The notes beneath the pieces are model-generated. The model ran no database searches and was not told where the DNA came from. It worked only from the letters and a program-made list of their open reading frames with translations. Positions 21,980 to 34,449 of a stretch of DNA of 64,000 nt are shown one piece after another. How positions within the stretch are numbered: position 1 is the stretch's first letter; each line of letters starts with the position of its first letter. Source of the DNA: Gymnorhina tibicen (taxonomy: Eukaryota > Chordata > Aves > Passeriformes > Artamidae); NCBI GenBank assembly GCA_013399875.1, contig VXAZ01003463.1, forward strand, positions 148,968 to 212,967, given 5' to 3'. Both the position numbers and the translations under genes were made by a program.

Positions 21980-22729
21980 CGATTCTTGTTTCCTGCTCCC
22001 CCAAACCACAGGGCATCGAGACAGGATGCCATTCTTGTGTTCCTGCTCCTCCAAACCACAGGGCATCAAGACAGGATGCCATTCTTGTGTTCCTGTCTCC
22101 CCAAAACACAGGGCATCGAGCCAGGGTGCTATGCTTGTGTTCCTGCTCCTCCAAACCAGAGGGCATTGAGCCAGGGTGCCATTCTTGTGTTCCTGCTCCT
22201 CCAAACCACAGGGCATCGAGCCAGGGTGCCATTCTTGTTCTCCTGCTCCTCCAAACCACAGGGCATCGAGACAGGATGCCATTCTTGTGTTCCTGTCTCC
22301 CCAAACCACAGGGCATTGAGCCAGGGTGCCATTTCCATATTCCTGCTCCCCCAAACATTCAGGGCATCGAGCCACGGTGCCATTCTTGTGTTCCTGCTCT
22401 CCTGAACCTCTGGGCATTGAGCCAGGGAGCCATTCTTGTGTTCCTGTCTCCCCAAACCACAGGGCATTGAGCCAGGGTGCCATTCTTGGGTTCCTGCCCC
22501 CCCAAACCTCAGGGCATCAAGCCAGGGTGCCATTCCCATATTCCTGCTCCCCTGAACCTCAGGGCATCAACCCAGGATGCCATTCTTTGGTTCCTGCTCC
22601 CCCAAACCAGAGGGCATTGAGCCAGGGTGCCATTCTTGTGTTCCTGCTCCCCTGAACCTCTGGGCATTGAGCCAGGGTGCCATTCCCGTGCTCCTGCTCC
22701 CTTAGGAGCTCCCTCCCACAGGGCATCAC
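21980..22729. repeat. 50-bp minisatellite, about 15 units
   Basis: Units begin CATTCTTGTGTTCCTGCTCC and end with GAGCCAGGGTGC. Starts fall at 21980, 22030, 22080, 22130, 22180, 22230, 22280, 22330, 22381 and then every 50 bases to 22681; one unit has 51 bases and the last is decayed. Since 50 is not divisible by three, translation cycles through frames with a 50-residue period. The unit is nearly stop-free in every frame, giving long but meaningless open frames on both strands. Confidence 0.95.
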
Positions 22730-23900
22730 CAAATCATGCAGGAACCCTTTCACAGGAGGGAAAATTTCAGAAGCAAACCCCGGATGGTTCCTGAAAGCTC
22801 AGTGAGAAGGGACTGTTTGCATGATGAGACAGGGATTTATGGATTTTCTTAAGTTCATCATGGAAGGGTTGTGTCAGATCCGAACCTTTTCCACTGTATT
22901 TCTGATTTAGCTGCAGCCTTTGTGTTAAAAAGCCCACTCAGAAAGGAAAAGGATCAAATGTCAGGTTTGGCTCAGTGGCACAGGAAGCAGAGAGGTGGCT
23001 GTGGAGGCACAGAGGGAATGACTCTGCTGAAGCAGGGCCCTCTGACTAACATGGACTGTGAAATCCAGGCTCTTAATCCTGGTGCTCTGGGGAACACATA
23101 ATTGTCTGTGGTGAACAGGAGGGCTCTCACCCCATCAGTCACGCTGATCCCTCTTGGCCTCGTTCCAGGCCCTGGCCAAGGGCAGAGTCAAGAAAGAGAA
23201 ATCAGCACAAATTTTCCTCAGGACCTCGCCGTCCTTCTGTGCATGTGGAAAGAGAGCGAACTTTAGCTTTTTCATCTGGGAGTAATTAATGACTTCCCAT
23301 GTGCCAACCATTTCCTGGCACTGATCTGACCCTGTTTTTCCCTTGAAATGAGCAATGCCATTGATTTATTCCTCGTTTAGCCACCTCCTGCCACACTTGT
23401 GTTATCACATGGTTTGCCCTTTTGTGCCATTTTCTAATGGCTCTGTGGCTTGCTTTGGCAGAGGTTTATGGATCATTTCCCATCAGGTAAATAAACAAAG
23501 ACAGGGCCAGTGGCCTCCACTGGGATTTATTTCAGAGCTCTCCTTCCCAGCAGCCCACCCAGGAGAAGCACCTGACCTCTTGTGAGTCTTGTGATGTGTT
23601 CATCTGTCTATAAAAGTTGTTTGTGAGCATGGTGATACCAAGAAAGCCCTTGTTTGGGTGGGGAGAATGCAATCAATAATTCAGTTAATTGCAATTAATT
23701 GAATGTAATTAATAATTGTGCAGGAAGAAACCCAGTGCTCTCCTGCTCTCTCCTGCAGGATGCCTGGACCTGAGCAGACCAGGGTTTTACAGCTGATGTT
23801 TCCACAGCTTGGTTCACACTGAGTGAACATCACGGGAACCCACACATAAATTTTATGATCAGGTCTTTATGGCCAGCATCACCTGAACCAATTAAATTTG
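22730..23900. other. Intergenic, no gene seen
   Basis: Ordinary sequence. A patch at about 23680-23720 is dense in ATTAAT-type AT palindromes. Confidence 0.5.
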
Positions 23901-24108
23901 CAGAATCCCAGAATGCCAGACTTGGTTTTGGGTTGGAAGGGACCTTAAAAATCCTCCAGTTCCAACCTCCTGCCAAGGGCAGGGAGATTTTCCATTATCC
24001 CAGATTGCTCCAAGCCCCGTCCAACACTTCCACAGATGGGACATCCACAACTTCTCTGTGCAACCCATTCCAGTGCCTCATCACCCTCACAGTAAGGAAC
24101 TTCTTCAA
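23901..24108 (-). mobile_element. CR1 LINE 3'-end fragment, minus orientation
   Basis: It starts CAGAATCCCAGAATGCCAGACTTGG, then GGGTTGGAAGGGACCTTAAAAATC, and ends in the AAGGAACTTCTTC block. AT-rich low-complexity DNA follows to about 24170. Confidence 0.82.
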
Positions 24109-24737
24109 AAAAATAATGAATTAAATAAATTGAATTAAAGCTAGGATTAATTAAATTAATGATAGGATGGGTACTAGAACTTAGTAAAAATTTAAACCAG
24201 CCAGAGAGTGGGTAAAAACCTCCCAGTATTCCCCCTCTCCATTAAAGCTGTAGAATTCCTTTCTGTAGGATTTTCTGGATGCTGAAAATTTTCACGGCTT
24301 CAAGCACATCCTGGATATGTTTATGGAAGAGGAGTTCTTTGTGGGGATGAAATACTCAGGATTTGTGTGTGTCAGGAAAGTTCCTGTGCATGGGATTGCT
24401 GGAAGCTGAGGGAAGGTTTTGGGGAAGCATTGTATAGGTTCTCCCAGTGAATCCACATCTGCACTGGGGCTGGGAAGATTTGGGACCTGTGGAAAAGCCC
24501 CTGTTGGAGGTGTCCAGCTGCAGGTAGCGGACAACAGGCAGTGCTGGAACATTTCTGGAAATTATGCCACCGTGACTCCCTGGTGTTGGCAGCTTGTCCT
24601 TGGCTCCCGTGGGAGGAAAAAGATGGAATCTCTGTGCCAGGTGTCAGGTCTGGAGCTGCAGAGTGGTGTGGGGGCAGCCTGTGCCCAGCAGAGGATGGGA
24701 TGGCCACGCTCAGCCTGCTGCCCTCTTCATCCGTATT

Positions 24738-25118
24738 ACAGAGTCCCAGTCATGGAATTTCCTGAGCTGGAAGGGACCCACCGGGATCATCCAGTCCAGC
24801 TCCCAGCCCTGCCCAGACACCCCAACAACCCCACCCTGGACATCCCTGGCAGCGCTGCCCAAACGCTCCTGGAGCTCTGGCAGCCTCGGGGCTGTGCCCA
24901 TTCCCTGGGGAGCCTGGGCAGTGCCCAGCACCCTTTGGGGGAAGAACCTTTCCCTGATCCCAGCCTGAGCCTGCCCTGGCCCAGCTCCAGCCGTCCCTGG
25001 GTGCTGTCCCTGTCCCAGGGCAGAGATCGGAGCTGCCCCTCGGGAGGGGCTGCAGCCCCCGGGGAGCTCTGACCTCAGTCTCTTCTCCAGCCTGAACAAG
25101 CTTCTCCTCCAGGCCCTT
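24738..25118 (-). mobile_element. CR1 LINE fragment, minus orientation, about 380 bp
   Basis: It shares the CCTGAGCTGGAAGGGACCCA start and the GCAGCGCTGCCCAAACGCTCC and GGCAGAGATCGGAGCTGCCC blocks with the copies at 8149, 41607, 55158 and 61191. Confidence 0.88.
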
Positions 25119-26305
25119 CTCTGTGTAATAATTACACATTTCCTGCTCACAGCCTTTCAGCCCACTTCATGTCCTTTCCAGAAACCCGAACCTTCGAGTT
25201 TCCCAGATGGGATGGGGCAGAACATCCCCCGTGGGGATATCCCCCGGCGTGGCCGCCGTCTCGTGCACCTGGCGTGGGAGACTCCTTGCTTGTATCGCTC
25301 TTCCCCTCCCTCCAACACACCCTTTCTGTTGGCTGCGGTTCTGAAGAAGCTGCTTGCCCACACAAAACTCTTACTGAAATGAGGGATTAAGAAATGAATG
25401 CACTTAGCAGAGGCCAGGGAGTCAGCCCGCTGAGAGCGCTGTTCTTTGGGAGCCGAGCTTCAAACCGGCCTTCTCAGAAATGTGGTGTATCATGAGAATT
25501 TCAGTGCTCCAGGTGGAAATACCACGGGAAAGTACTCCAAGACTGGTTTTGAACTTCTAAATCCCTGAAGCAAGTCTGTGTGTTGGAAACAAAGCAGGCT
25601 GGGAAAGGCACATGAAATTTTTTCCGGCTGATCTTATTGTTTCAGCCTCCCTCTCTCAGAGTCTCTGGATGAAACTGTGTCATTTTAGGTCTTTTCATTA
25701 TTTCAAGGGGATTTTACTTCTATTGACACTGAGATTTCAAATCCACCACAGGTACTTTTTCGTGGAATGTGAAGCACAGACAAACAACTGCAGTTTGTTA
25801 TTCTGACCCTGAGAAGAAACAGGCACTAATCCCAGCCAGGGCAGAGCTCCTACAGTTTACCTTGAGGTGGGATAATGGCTTATTGTTTACTAATCCTCCT
25901 CCTGTAAAAAATATCCTCATTTGTTAATGAAAGAAAGTCTTTCATGGCACTGGAGCCCAAATATTGCTTTGCAGAGACGAGAAACACCGAACTGTTGGGC
26001 GGACAACGAAGCACAATAAATTTCTTAGTGCTTCAAGACTTTTTGTTTCTCCCTCTTTTTCCTGGAGAGCAGTGGATAACCACCGGGAATGTTTACCAGG
26101 CTTGCAGGAGATGCTGAGCTCTGGGGGGACAGTGACCTCTCAGGGCCGGTCTTTTGCCAGGTATGTCCATATGGATTTGCAGGGTTGTCAATATATATAT
26201 TTCGATTAGGAAGGATTGTTTCTCTTTAGCCAAACCAGCTTTAAGTTGAGCCTCTATGACCCTGTGTATGACTTGAGAGCAGTTGTCAGGCAGCATTAAG
26301 GCTCT
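25119..26305. other. Intergenic, no gene seen
   Basis: No coding sequence or known repeat recognised. Confidence 0.5.
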
Positions 26306-26306
26306 T

Positions 26307-26339
<33 letters not shown>

Positions 26340-26372
26340 CCATCCGTCCATCCATCCATCCATCCATCTGTC
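26306..26372. repeat. (CCAT)n tetranucleotide microsatellite
   Basis: About 16 units of TCCA with three single-base interruptions (CCGT, CTGT). Confidence 0.95.
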
Positions 26373-26960
26373 CACAAAGTGCTTACCTTGATTTTTGTCC
26401 TTGGAAGTTGCAATGTACGTGCCAGTTAATGTGTGACTATGGGATTTGAGAGGGTGATTCAGCCCAGAACGCAGCCCACACAACTGAAAAAGGGACACTG
26501 AACATTCTGCGAGGTCTCACAAGTCTCCACGTGAGTGGACAAGTCCTACTCACGGTGAGCAAAGAGAAACACAGCCTCCTGGGTTGTGAAAACCACAGCC
26601 TGCTGGGATGAGAGTTGAGGGCACGGAAATTACCAAGGGGAAGAGGAAATTATTGTCATCTTGCACAAAATGTGTTGTCATGGCTTTGAATGCGGAAGTG
26701 ACACAAGTGTGAGTGAAGAGGGACGGGCTCCAGCCTTCACTTCCCTCAAGCTTTGTGGTTTTTAATGCTGAACAGATTCAGGGATGATAAAAACACCTGG
26801 GGAAGCTGCACAGAAGTGCAGACTCCTCTGAGTTTTACAGAAGTATGGAAGAATCACGTTCGCTCCGGGCAGTATTTATCTTGTCTGTGTGGCTTCTCCC
26901 TGTGACGTGCTGGGTCAAAATTATCTCCCCAGGCCTCTCAACACCTGGGAAATTATTGTC

Positions 26961-27117
26961 CAGAGGAGCTGTGGCTGCCCCTGGAATTGTCCAAGGCCGG
27001 GTTGGATGGACTTGGAGCACCCTGAGACAGTAGAAGGTGTCCCTGCCCCTGGCGGGGGAATGGAACTGGATGAGCTTTAAGGTCCCTTCCAACCCAAACC
27101 AGTCTGTGACTCTGTGA
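26961..27117 (+). mobile_element. CR1 LINE 3'-end fragment, plus orientation
   Basis: It reads CTGTGGCTGCCCCTGGAATT, then GGATGAGCTTTAAGGTCCCTTCCAACCC, to CTGTGACTCTGTG at the 3' end. Confidence 0.85.
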
Positions 27118-30100
27118 AATGCAGCTATTACAGAACAGTTCCTGAGAGCTGCTTTGCTTGGGCAGATCAGACCTACTTTTCTTGAGCTGATGCCCAAAAG
27201 AAGTTGAAGAAAAGTGTAGCCTGCCCCCAAAAAAACCAGTGCATTCCTGAGATGCTCCATTTGGACAGGAGGAAAGCTGGGAAGCTCCTCCTGGTTATTT
27301 GAGGTGACATTTGTGAGAAGGGAAGTCTCCTACCTGGACAGTTTTGTCTCCTACCGGGACAAAATGTGTTTGCATTCATGTCTTCCAAAGAGATTGCTTT
27401 GAAATTCATCATTTGATGTAAGATTTTAATTTGGGACTCGTAACTGGAACTGTTTGAAGAACTGGGATTGGTTGGAAGAGTGAATCAGGTTTATATATGA
27501 GAGTGGGCCTTCCTCTTACACTGACTAATACTGACCTGGGACAACAGAGAGCTGCACTTGCAGAGGGATGACCCCCCAAATACTGTCCAGGGAGAAAATA
27601 ACTGCACCAGACATCAGTGCAGGGCACAAAAATGAGCAGCAGTAAGATGGGATCTCTCTGGGGAAGTGCCTGACCCCCAGGTCGTTGTGTAGAGTGGCTG
27701 CACGGCCCAGCTGCTGCCATGAGGTGCGCAGTGATGTTCCCGTCCCTGGAGGACAGTGGTCAAGGTGGAGACAGGCTTGAACTAGGAACACATCTGGCTT
27801 TGTGGATGGATGAGAGAGCAGCGTGGGAAGAGCAGATCTGGGGAAGAAATGATGGCCAAATGTCACGGTCAGCCTGGGCAGAAGGACCTGGTGGAGGTTT
27901 GTAACTGGTTTTAGGCTTAGAGGGGCTGAGGTGGGAAAAATGGGACTGTCACATCCAAGGGAGGTGCTCGCAGCAGCTCGAATGCACCTGGACGAAGCCT
28001 GCTCTGAGACCACCGTGTTTTGGGAGAAGTCACGGTGGGGCTGGGATGGAGTTGCGGCTCCGAAGCCGCCCGGGGATGGTGCTGCTCAGGTGCTGGCGGG
28101 TGTGGCTTGTGAGGCAACGCTGCCAGGCATTTTTGCTCTGTCAGCTCCATGGGGGCCGTGACATCCTGAGTGGGGGAGGAAGGAGACTTGTTGGGACAGC
28201 CCAGCCTGGGATTCAGGATCCGGGTAGGAGTCTGTGCAGGCTCATCCTCCTGGCTCCTTCTGCGGTCAGGAGTTTGCTGCTTCTTAACCACGCTTCTCTC
28301 GCACACCGAGGAAGTTAATTAGTCAATCCCTGAAACTTTCCAACAGCTCCCAGCTCTCTCATCCCTTCCCGTGGGATCTCCTGGCACAGCCTCACCGGTG
28401 GGATGAGGAGCCAGCCCTGTGCGTTATGCAGTGGCTTTGTGGGTGAGCCCTCACTCAATCCGTGACCACACTGCAAGACGCAGCAGGAGCAGGAGCAGGG
28501 AACGCTGCGCCCTGGCTGCTCCAGGGTGTGCCAGTGTGGACATGCAAATGAGGAAACAGCAACATCATCTTCTCCAGTGCGTCCATCAGCCTGGAAGAGT
28601 GGTGCAACAGCCCTCACCTCCCAGCCCTGTTGTTTGGGCAAAGCCAGTGAGTCAGGGACCTCTGGGGAAGAGCAGAAATGTTTTGCACCGAGCATCGGAG
28701 CCGAGATTTCCGGTGGGTGAAATAATGGACTTGCTAGAGTACAGCAGTGGCTCGTGGAAGGATCTCTTGACACAGGATGTGACTCTGCCTCCATCCAAAT
28801 GAGGTTTTGACTACCTGATAAGGCTGATAGCAGCTAAATAAAGCTCATGACTTTTGTGGAGCTGAACTCCGGGCTGTAGTAGGCAGAAGTTATAGGTTAA
28901 CCTACACAGAAATCAAGCAGTAAAACTTATTTTCTTCTTTTTTTTTTTAAACTGGGATCAAAAAATTATTTGAAAACCAAAATTCTCTAAAAGCTTAATA
29001 TTTTTTCCCACTTGCAGCCTCTCCGGTATGGCAAAATAAAAGGACAGTGGTTGATGTGAAAGGTGTTATGGGGGGAAAATGCTGAGAAACAGATGCTCAG
29101 CTTAATGGCACAGTCTGTGCTTTATCACAAAATTATACCTGATCCTATACCTAATTATACCTAGAGGTTTTACTGCAAGTGCTTGTCATTTCCCAGGTTA
29201 AACATCAGCTTGTTTTTGTACTGCCACCTAAACTGTTACTTACACACAGCTGTCAGGACATAATGCTTGGCAAAATGTTCTGCCTCCGGAATGTTCCATC
29301 AGCTGATCTGGTGGGATTTGAACCCCATAAATTAACACACTGCCATTGGAAGGATTTTTATATTTTTGGATCATTTAGTGTAGAGAATGCAGGAATTTCG
29401 TGGATAACTGCAGGTCTCTTGTGAAGAAAGGTTGTTCCCTGGCACTCTCCCCTGTTCAGTTACTTAAGGCAAATCACTTCTGGTTTTACACTGACCAGTA
29501 AAAATCTGGTAATCTAAAACAGAAGGAAGGTGAGAGTGTAGGCTGGGGGAGAGAATAATTCTGTTAGACCCAATATCCTGGGGATATCCTGGGGAAATAA
29601 CATGACAGAAATACCTGATGTTCCTTATCTAATTCCCCTTGCCACACACAGCTGTCCTGTAGCTCACACCCCAATACTTCCAGTTCTGGCCATATTAGAG
29701 CAGTGGTGTGGCCTTACAGAGCCACTCCAGCCCCAACCCTGTCCTGCTCCTCCAGGCACAGAGTGCCTTCCCAATGACAATCAATTCCCTGTTACACCCA
29801 GCTCCATGGCTGGGAAGGGGATGGGGACAGGAGAGGTTGGAGGGAAGTGCTGGGATGCTGCCATGGTGAATGAAACAAAGGGTTTCAGCCTCTTCTCCTC
29901 ATCCACTTCTTTTCTATCTTTAAGTCTCACTACTGCCAAGGTGAAGAATGAGGACCAGGGCATTCAGGAATACCCGGGGAATCTGAGCAACACAGATTAG
30001 GGGGTCAGTCTGGAGTACTGGGAAAGGCTCTGTGGTGTAAGGCTCACTAAACAATGCGAGAAGGGACACAAATCACACCCTGCCTCCCTCCCTTCTGCTG

Positions 30101-31712
30101 TCATAGGTGGGTCAAGCAAGAATGACATGATTTCTAAATCTGCAGAATAATTTTGCCCTGCGTTCTCATCTCTTTGTCAGGTACAAGATGGTATCAGCTG
30201 TAGCTGAAGGACTAATGCCCGTTTCTTTGTAATTATTATTGATTAAACTCTCCTCTCCTGTTGCTGGAAGATGAGTTGTTGTGGAAAGCTTTAACATCTC
30301 TCTGTGGTGTGTAATAAAACTCTTCCATTTGCAGAAATGCCATGCAGGCTGCCATGCCATTCCCAGAAATTTTGCCTGAAATTATCTGAAATTGTGATGT
30401 ATAGCAAGTGGGTAAAACATCCTAAATAATCTCATTTCCTTGAATAAGCAATGGTCTCAAGAAAATGAAGCTGTAGAAAACCACAGGAGGATCATCACAG
30501 TGACTTCTACAGCTTTTGGCAGAACAGTCTTGATAAATAAAGACGAATGAATCATCTGTGTGTGTTCATTTGGAGCAGATGCTGGATGAAAGATGCCCCT
30601 GTGCTTCCTTTATCCTGTTCCACTGAGCCTTCAGCAGAGCAGCCTTCCCCACGTGATGGGAAGAAAAGAAGGAGCTCAAATCGTGAAGCTGTTCCTGCCT
30701 CCTTACTTAATTTAGAGACTCCCCTGTTTTGTTTTTCCATCAATTTGTTGAGACACAGTTTCCCTCATCTTCTCCAATTCCTCTCCCCCCTTGTTCTCTG
30801 GGTCATTCCAGTAACGTATTTTGACAATGATGAATATTCTTCCAGCCTTCAATCCCAAATTCTCAGTGGGATGTCTCACCACTGAGCCCTCTGGATTTTG
30901 AAGGTGCTACCTCGAGTCTTGGGCATTCAAGGGCAAAATCTCCCTCACTGAATCATCTGGAACTGGTGTTTGGAATGAGTCATGGAAGAGCACTTGGGGT
31001 CATGTGGTATCAGTGCAAGGAGGGTAATATTGTGTTTAATGGAAATTATGGACCTTGGAAGAGAAAAACTAGGGAATCAGGTAGGAAGGCTTCTCTTTTA
31101 CCTAGATCTGGATTCTTTTTTTATTTTCCTCCATGCCTTTCTCAAACTGGGCTTGCAGCACCTCTGCTCTGCCTCGACTCACTGCACGTCCACACCCTGC
31201 AGAAGCCTTCCTGTGGGTGCCACGCAGTCCATGCCATCCCTCACTCACGGATCCAGCCATGCCTGCCTGCTGCCAGCGGGCAGCACACACGAACAGGGTG
31301 AATAGTTCTCCCTGTGGGGCTGTTCTCCTGGCAGGGAAGTCACCTGGCTCCTGGAAATCACCAGCACCCCTTGCACAATCCCTGGCACACACGGCCCGCG
31401 GTGACGTGCCGGGAGCCACCTCTGGCTCAAGTGGCAGGGGACGGCTGGGCAGCCACTCTGGGAGCCCAGCACAGCCCTCCCACCCTGAGGTGACCCTGGG
31501 TCCCCAGACAGACCAGCACTGGCTTGTGCTCTTGGGGTGTCCAGTCTCCCTCCACGCTGGGCCATGGTCATTTAAGGGATCATCGTCCTTGGGAAAGGCT
31601 TTCACACGGGGCTGAAGAGCTCTGTGTGTTCCGGGGCTTTGGAGTGCTTGGTATCCGGGGGTTTTTTTGTCATTCCATGGAAGAGACAGTCAGGAATAAC
31701 ATGAAGAGCTGT
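27118..31712. other. Intergenic, no gene seen (4.6 kb)
   Basis: Mixed-composition DNA without recognisable genes, RNA genes or repeats; the longest open frames lack domains. Poly(T) lies near 28940-28950. Confidence 0.45.
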
Positions 31713-31975
31713 CACAGGATCAGAGACTGGTTTGGGTTGGAAGGGACATTAAATTTCATCTCATCCGACCCCTGCCCTGGGCAGGGACACCTCCCACTGT
31801 CCCAGGCTGCTCCAAGCCCCATCCAGCCTGGCCTTGGGCACTGCCAGGGATCCAGGGACAGCCACAGCTGCTCTGGGCACCCTGTGCCAGGGCCTCCCCA
31901 CCCTCACAAGGAAGGATTTCTTCCTCGTATTGAACTTAAATTTCCCCTCTTTCTGTCTGAGAGCGTGATTTGTCT
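31713..31975 (-). mobile_element. CR1 LINE 3'-end fragment, minus orientation
   Basis: It begins CACAGGATCAGAGACTGGTTTGGG, continues through GGGCAGGGACACCTCCCACTG and GGGCACCCTGTGCCAGGGCC, and ends near the AAATTTCCCCTCTTTC block. Confidence 0.87.
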
Positions 31976-32298
31976 CTGGTACCTCTGTAGCAGCATGTCC
32001 CGTTGAAGGAGATCCAGGAAAATCCAGTGAGGATTAGTCGAGGTGTGGAGAATGCAGGCAGCATAAGGCACAAGCACATGGAGTGTGTGGCTAAAAGATG
32101 ATTACAGGGCTTCTTTGAGACCTACTACATAAAATGTACTTGAGAGAAGGAAAGGAACAGAGAACTGATCAACAGCTTAAAAACAAATCTGAGAAATGGG
32201 TTAAAATTGTGTATTCTGCACTGGCCAGCTGCTCTTTTTCTCTGGGCTTTGAATTTATAACAGGAAACTACAAGCTGGGATTCTGGGCTTCTGATTTC

Positions 32299-32350
32299 CC
32301 ATAATTTTTAAGGTTGGAATAGACCTCCAAGGTCATTGAGTCCAACCTTT
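32299..32350 (-). mobile_element. Short CR1 3'-end remnant
   Basis: About 50 bases match TTAAGGTTGGAATAGACCTCCAAGGTCATTGAGTCCAACC, the reverse complement of a CR1 3' tail. Confidence 0.7.
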
Positions 32351-32369
32351 GTGAAGCACTTGATGATTT

Positions 32370-32800
32370 AATCAGAAATTGTTATTACTAATATTACTCT
32401 ATTAATATTATTACTAGTATTGCTATTGTTGTTATTGTCATTATTATAAAGTAAATTTCTTCAATGGCAAACATTTTAAATGCTAATAATATTTAGTAAT
32501 GTCAGTGTTGTTTAGATTAATCTCTGCTGGTTAGGATTGCAGATCTAGTACAAAAATACTTTTTAAGTTTTCCCAGGTCACGTAACACGAAAGTTCTGCT
32601 GTTTGAAATGATGGCTGGGAAGAGGAGAACCAGCAGAACTTGCTGTGCAGAGAGGGTGAGACGCAAAACCCCAATCCCAAGGTGCATCCAACCCTTGGCA
32701 CTTCACATCGAGCCATCTAAACAGAATTTTTATTATTTTTTAGTATTTTAGTTTTTTATTATGATTGTTATTATTATTTTAATCTGACATTAGTCAGATC
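32370..32800. repeat. AT-rich (ATT)n-like low-complexity patches
   Basis: Two degenerate ATT/TTA-rich blocks at about 32370-32455 and 32727-32785 are separated by ordinary sequence. Confidence 0.7.
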
Positions 32801-33950
32801 TAAACAGAATCTTTCTGATCAAAATATTTTCCCTCTGGACAGGAATTTTGCTTGAATGAACTGAAAACTTGGAGGAATGATGCTGTTTTTGTCAAGAATG
32901 AACATCCATAGTTTTCATTTCAGTGGTATTTGATTGTCCTGTTTCAACTTAGTTTGACTGAATTTCAAAATAATCCAGCTTTTCTCTGTTTTGGTAAAAA
33001 ATAATAAAAAAACCCCCATCTTGACTCTACTGCAGTTAAATATTAGACAAATTAAGGAATCATTTCCAGGGAATAATTTTCAGCTTTTCATTCTCTACCG
33101 GAAGAAAACAAAGTGAAACCTCTGACCATGGCCCACAGAAAGGAAATTTCAAGTATCATCTCCGTTTAGCAGCGCCAAGATCAAACCTGTGGCTGTCACA
33201 CCATGAGACAGCTCCAGTGAGAAAAGAGTGATTTTTAAGAAATACAAACAGTTATTTTCACAGAGTTTGCACAAGCACATTTCCGGAGTTGTCTCTTACG
33301 TCCTGATTTCACGGGTCAGAAACAATTGTTGCAGTACTTCCCTCTGCAGAGCCTTTATTTATAATCTGTTTGTTTGTTTAGAAAAAGGATGTGCTAAAAA
33401 ATAGAAGCAGGATTTTGACCTGTTTCATGACAAAATGGTGCAATCAGCAGAGGGTTTGTGAGATGAACCCAATGGCACAGTCATGTGTACATTGCTGTGA
33501 TGCGAGTCCAAGGATCTCAGTCCGTGTTTGTCATACTTCCTATTATTAGCTCATGTTCCAAGTGTTGTTTGGGGTTACCAGAGGGAGCTGGGCTTGACCC
33601 AAACCTCTCATCTTCATCGCTTCTCAGCTGGCCTTCCTCACGTCTTCTGGAGGAGCCTCCAATGCACAAATACCAAAATTTGGGTCTGAGGCCAGGCTTA
33701 GGCCTGGCACACGTTAGATTTCACACAGCTGGGTTGATGGGTTGTTTTACCTTTGGATACTTCCCCCTGTACCATGTCGAGCTCTCCTTGACAAACTACA
33801 AGAGTTTGAAGGCTCCTCCAGCATGAGCTGCAGCCAGAGGAGCTGGGGACAAGCTCCTGAGCCCAGCTGTGCCCTCAGAGCCACCCAAAGCTGTCCCTGT
33901 GTCTGCTGGGACCAGCTGGTGGTGTTTGGTCACTGGTTCTCCAGTGCTCC
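32801..33950. other. Intergenic, no gene seen
   Basis: Ordinary AT-leaning DNA without recognisable genes. Confidence 0.45.
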
Positions 33951-34449
33951 ATCAGATGAGACCCCCCCTGCAGAGCTGCCCCAGCCCTGGGCCCGGCACA
34001 GGAAGGACCTGGAGCTGCTGGAGAGAGCCCAGAGGAGGCACCAGGGGATCAGAGGGATGGAGCAGCTCTGCTGGGAGGAAAGGCTGGGAGAGCTGGGGTT
34101 GTTCAGCCTGGAGAGGAGAAGCTTTGGGGTGACCTCAGTGTGGCCTTGCAGGGCCTGAAGAAGCCAACAAGAACCATGGAGAGAGACAATTTCCAAGGGC
34201 CTGGAGTGCCAGGACAAGGGGAATGGCTTCAAACTGAACGAGAGTGGGTTTAGATGGGATATTGGGAAAGAAATTCTTCCATGTGAGGGTGGGGAGGCCC
34301 TGGCACAGGGTGCCCAGAGCAACTGTGGCTGCCCCTGGATCCCTGGCAGTGCCCAAGGCCAGGCTGGATGGGGCTTGGAGCAACCTGGGAGTTCAACTTG
34401 ATGATCTTTAAGGTCCTTTCCAATCCAAGCCTGGATTCTATAACTCTGA
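33951..34449 (+). mobile_element. CR1 LINE fragment, plus orientation, about 500 bp
   Basis: It reads from the end of the CR1 ORF2 region (GGAAGGACCTGGAGCTGCTGG), through CTTTGGGGTGACCTCAGTGTGG and GGAATGGCTTCAAACTGA, to the tail GATTCTATAACTCTGAC. It is the forward counterpart of the copy at 17449. Confidence 0.9.

Noticed and set aside
21764..22483. Long repeat-containing open frames as a repetitive protein gene
   Set aside because: They lie almost wholly in a 50-bp minisatellite open on both strands, with no splice sites, no domain and frame cycling.
21980..22729. CRISPR-like array
   Set aside because: Units are contiguous 50-bp repeats without unique spacers, in vertebrate DNA.
33869..34132. 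Open frame resembling other frames in the window (ERAQRRHQGIRGMEQLCWEE-type)
   Set aside because: It is a fragment of CR1 retrotransposon sequence, repeated in reverse at 17449-18055, not a host gene.
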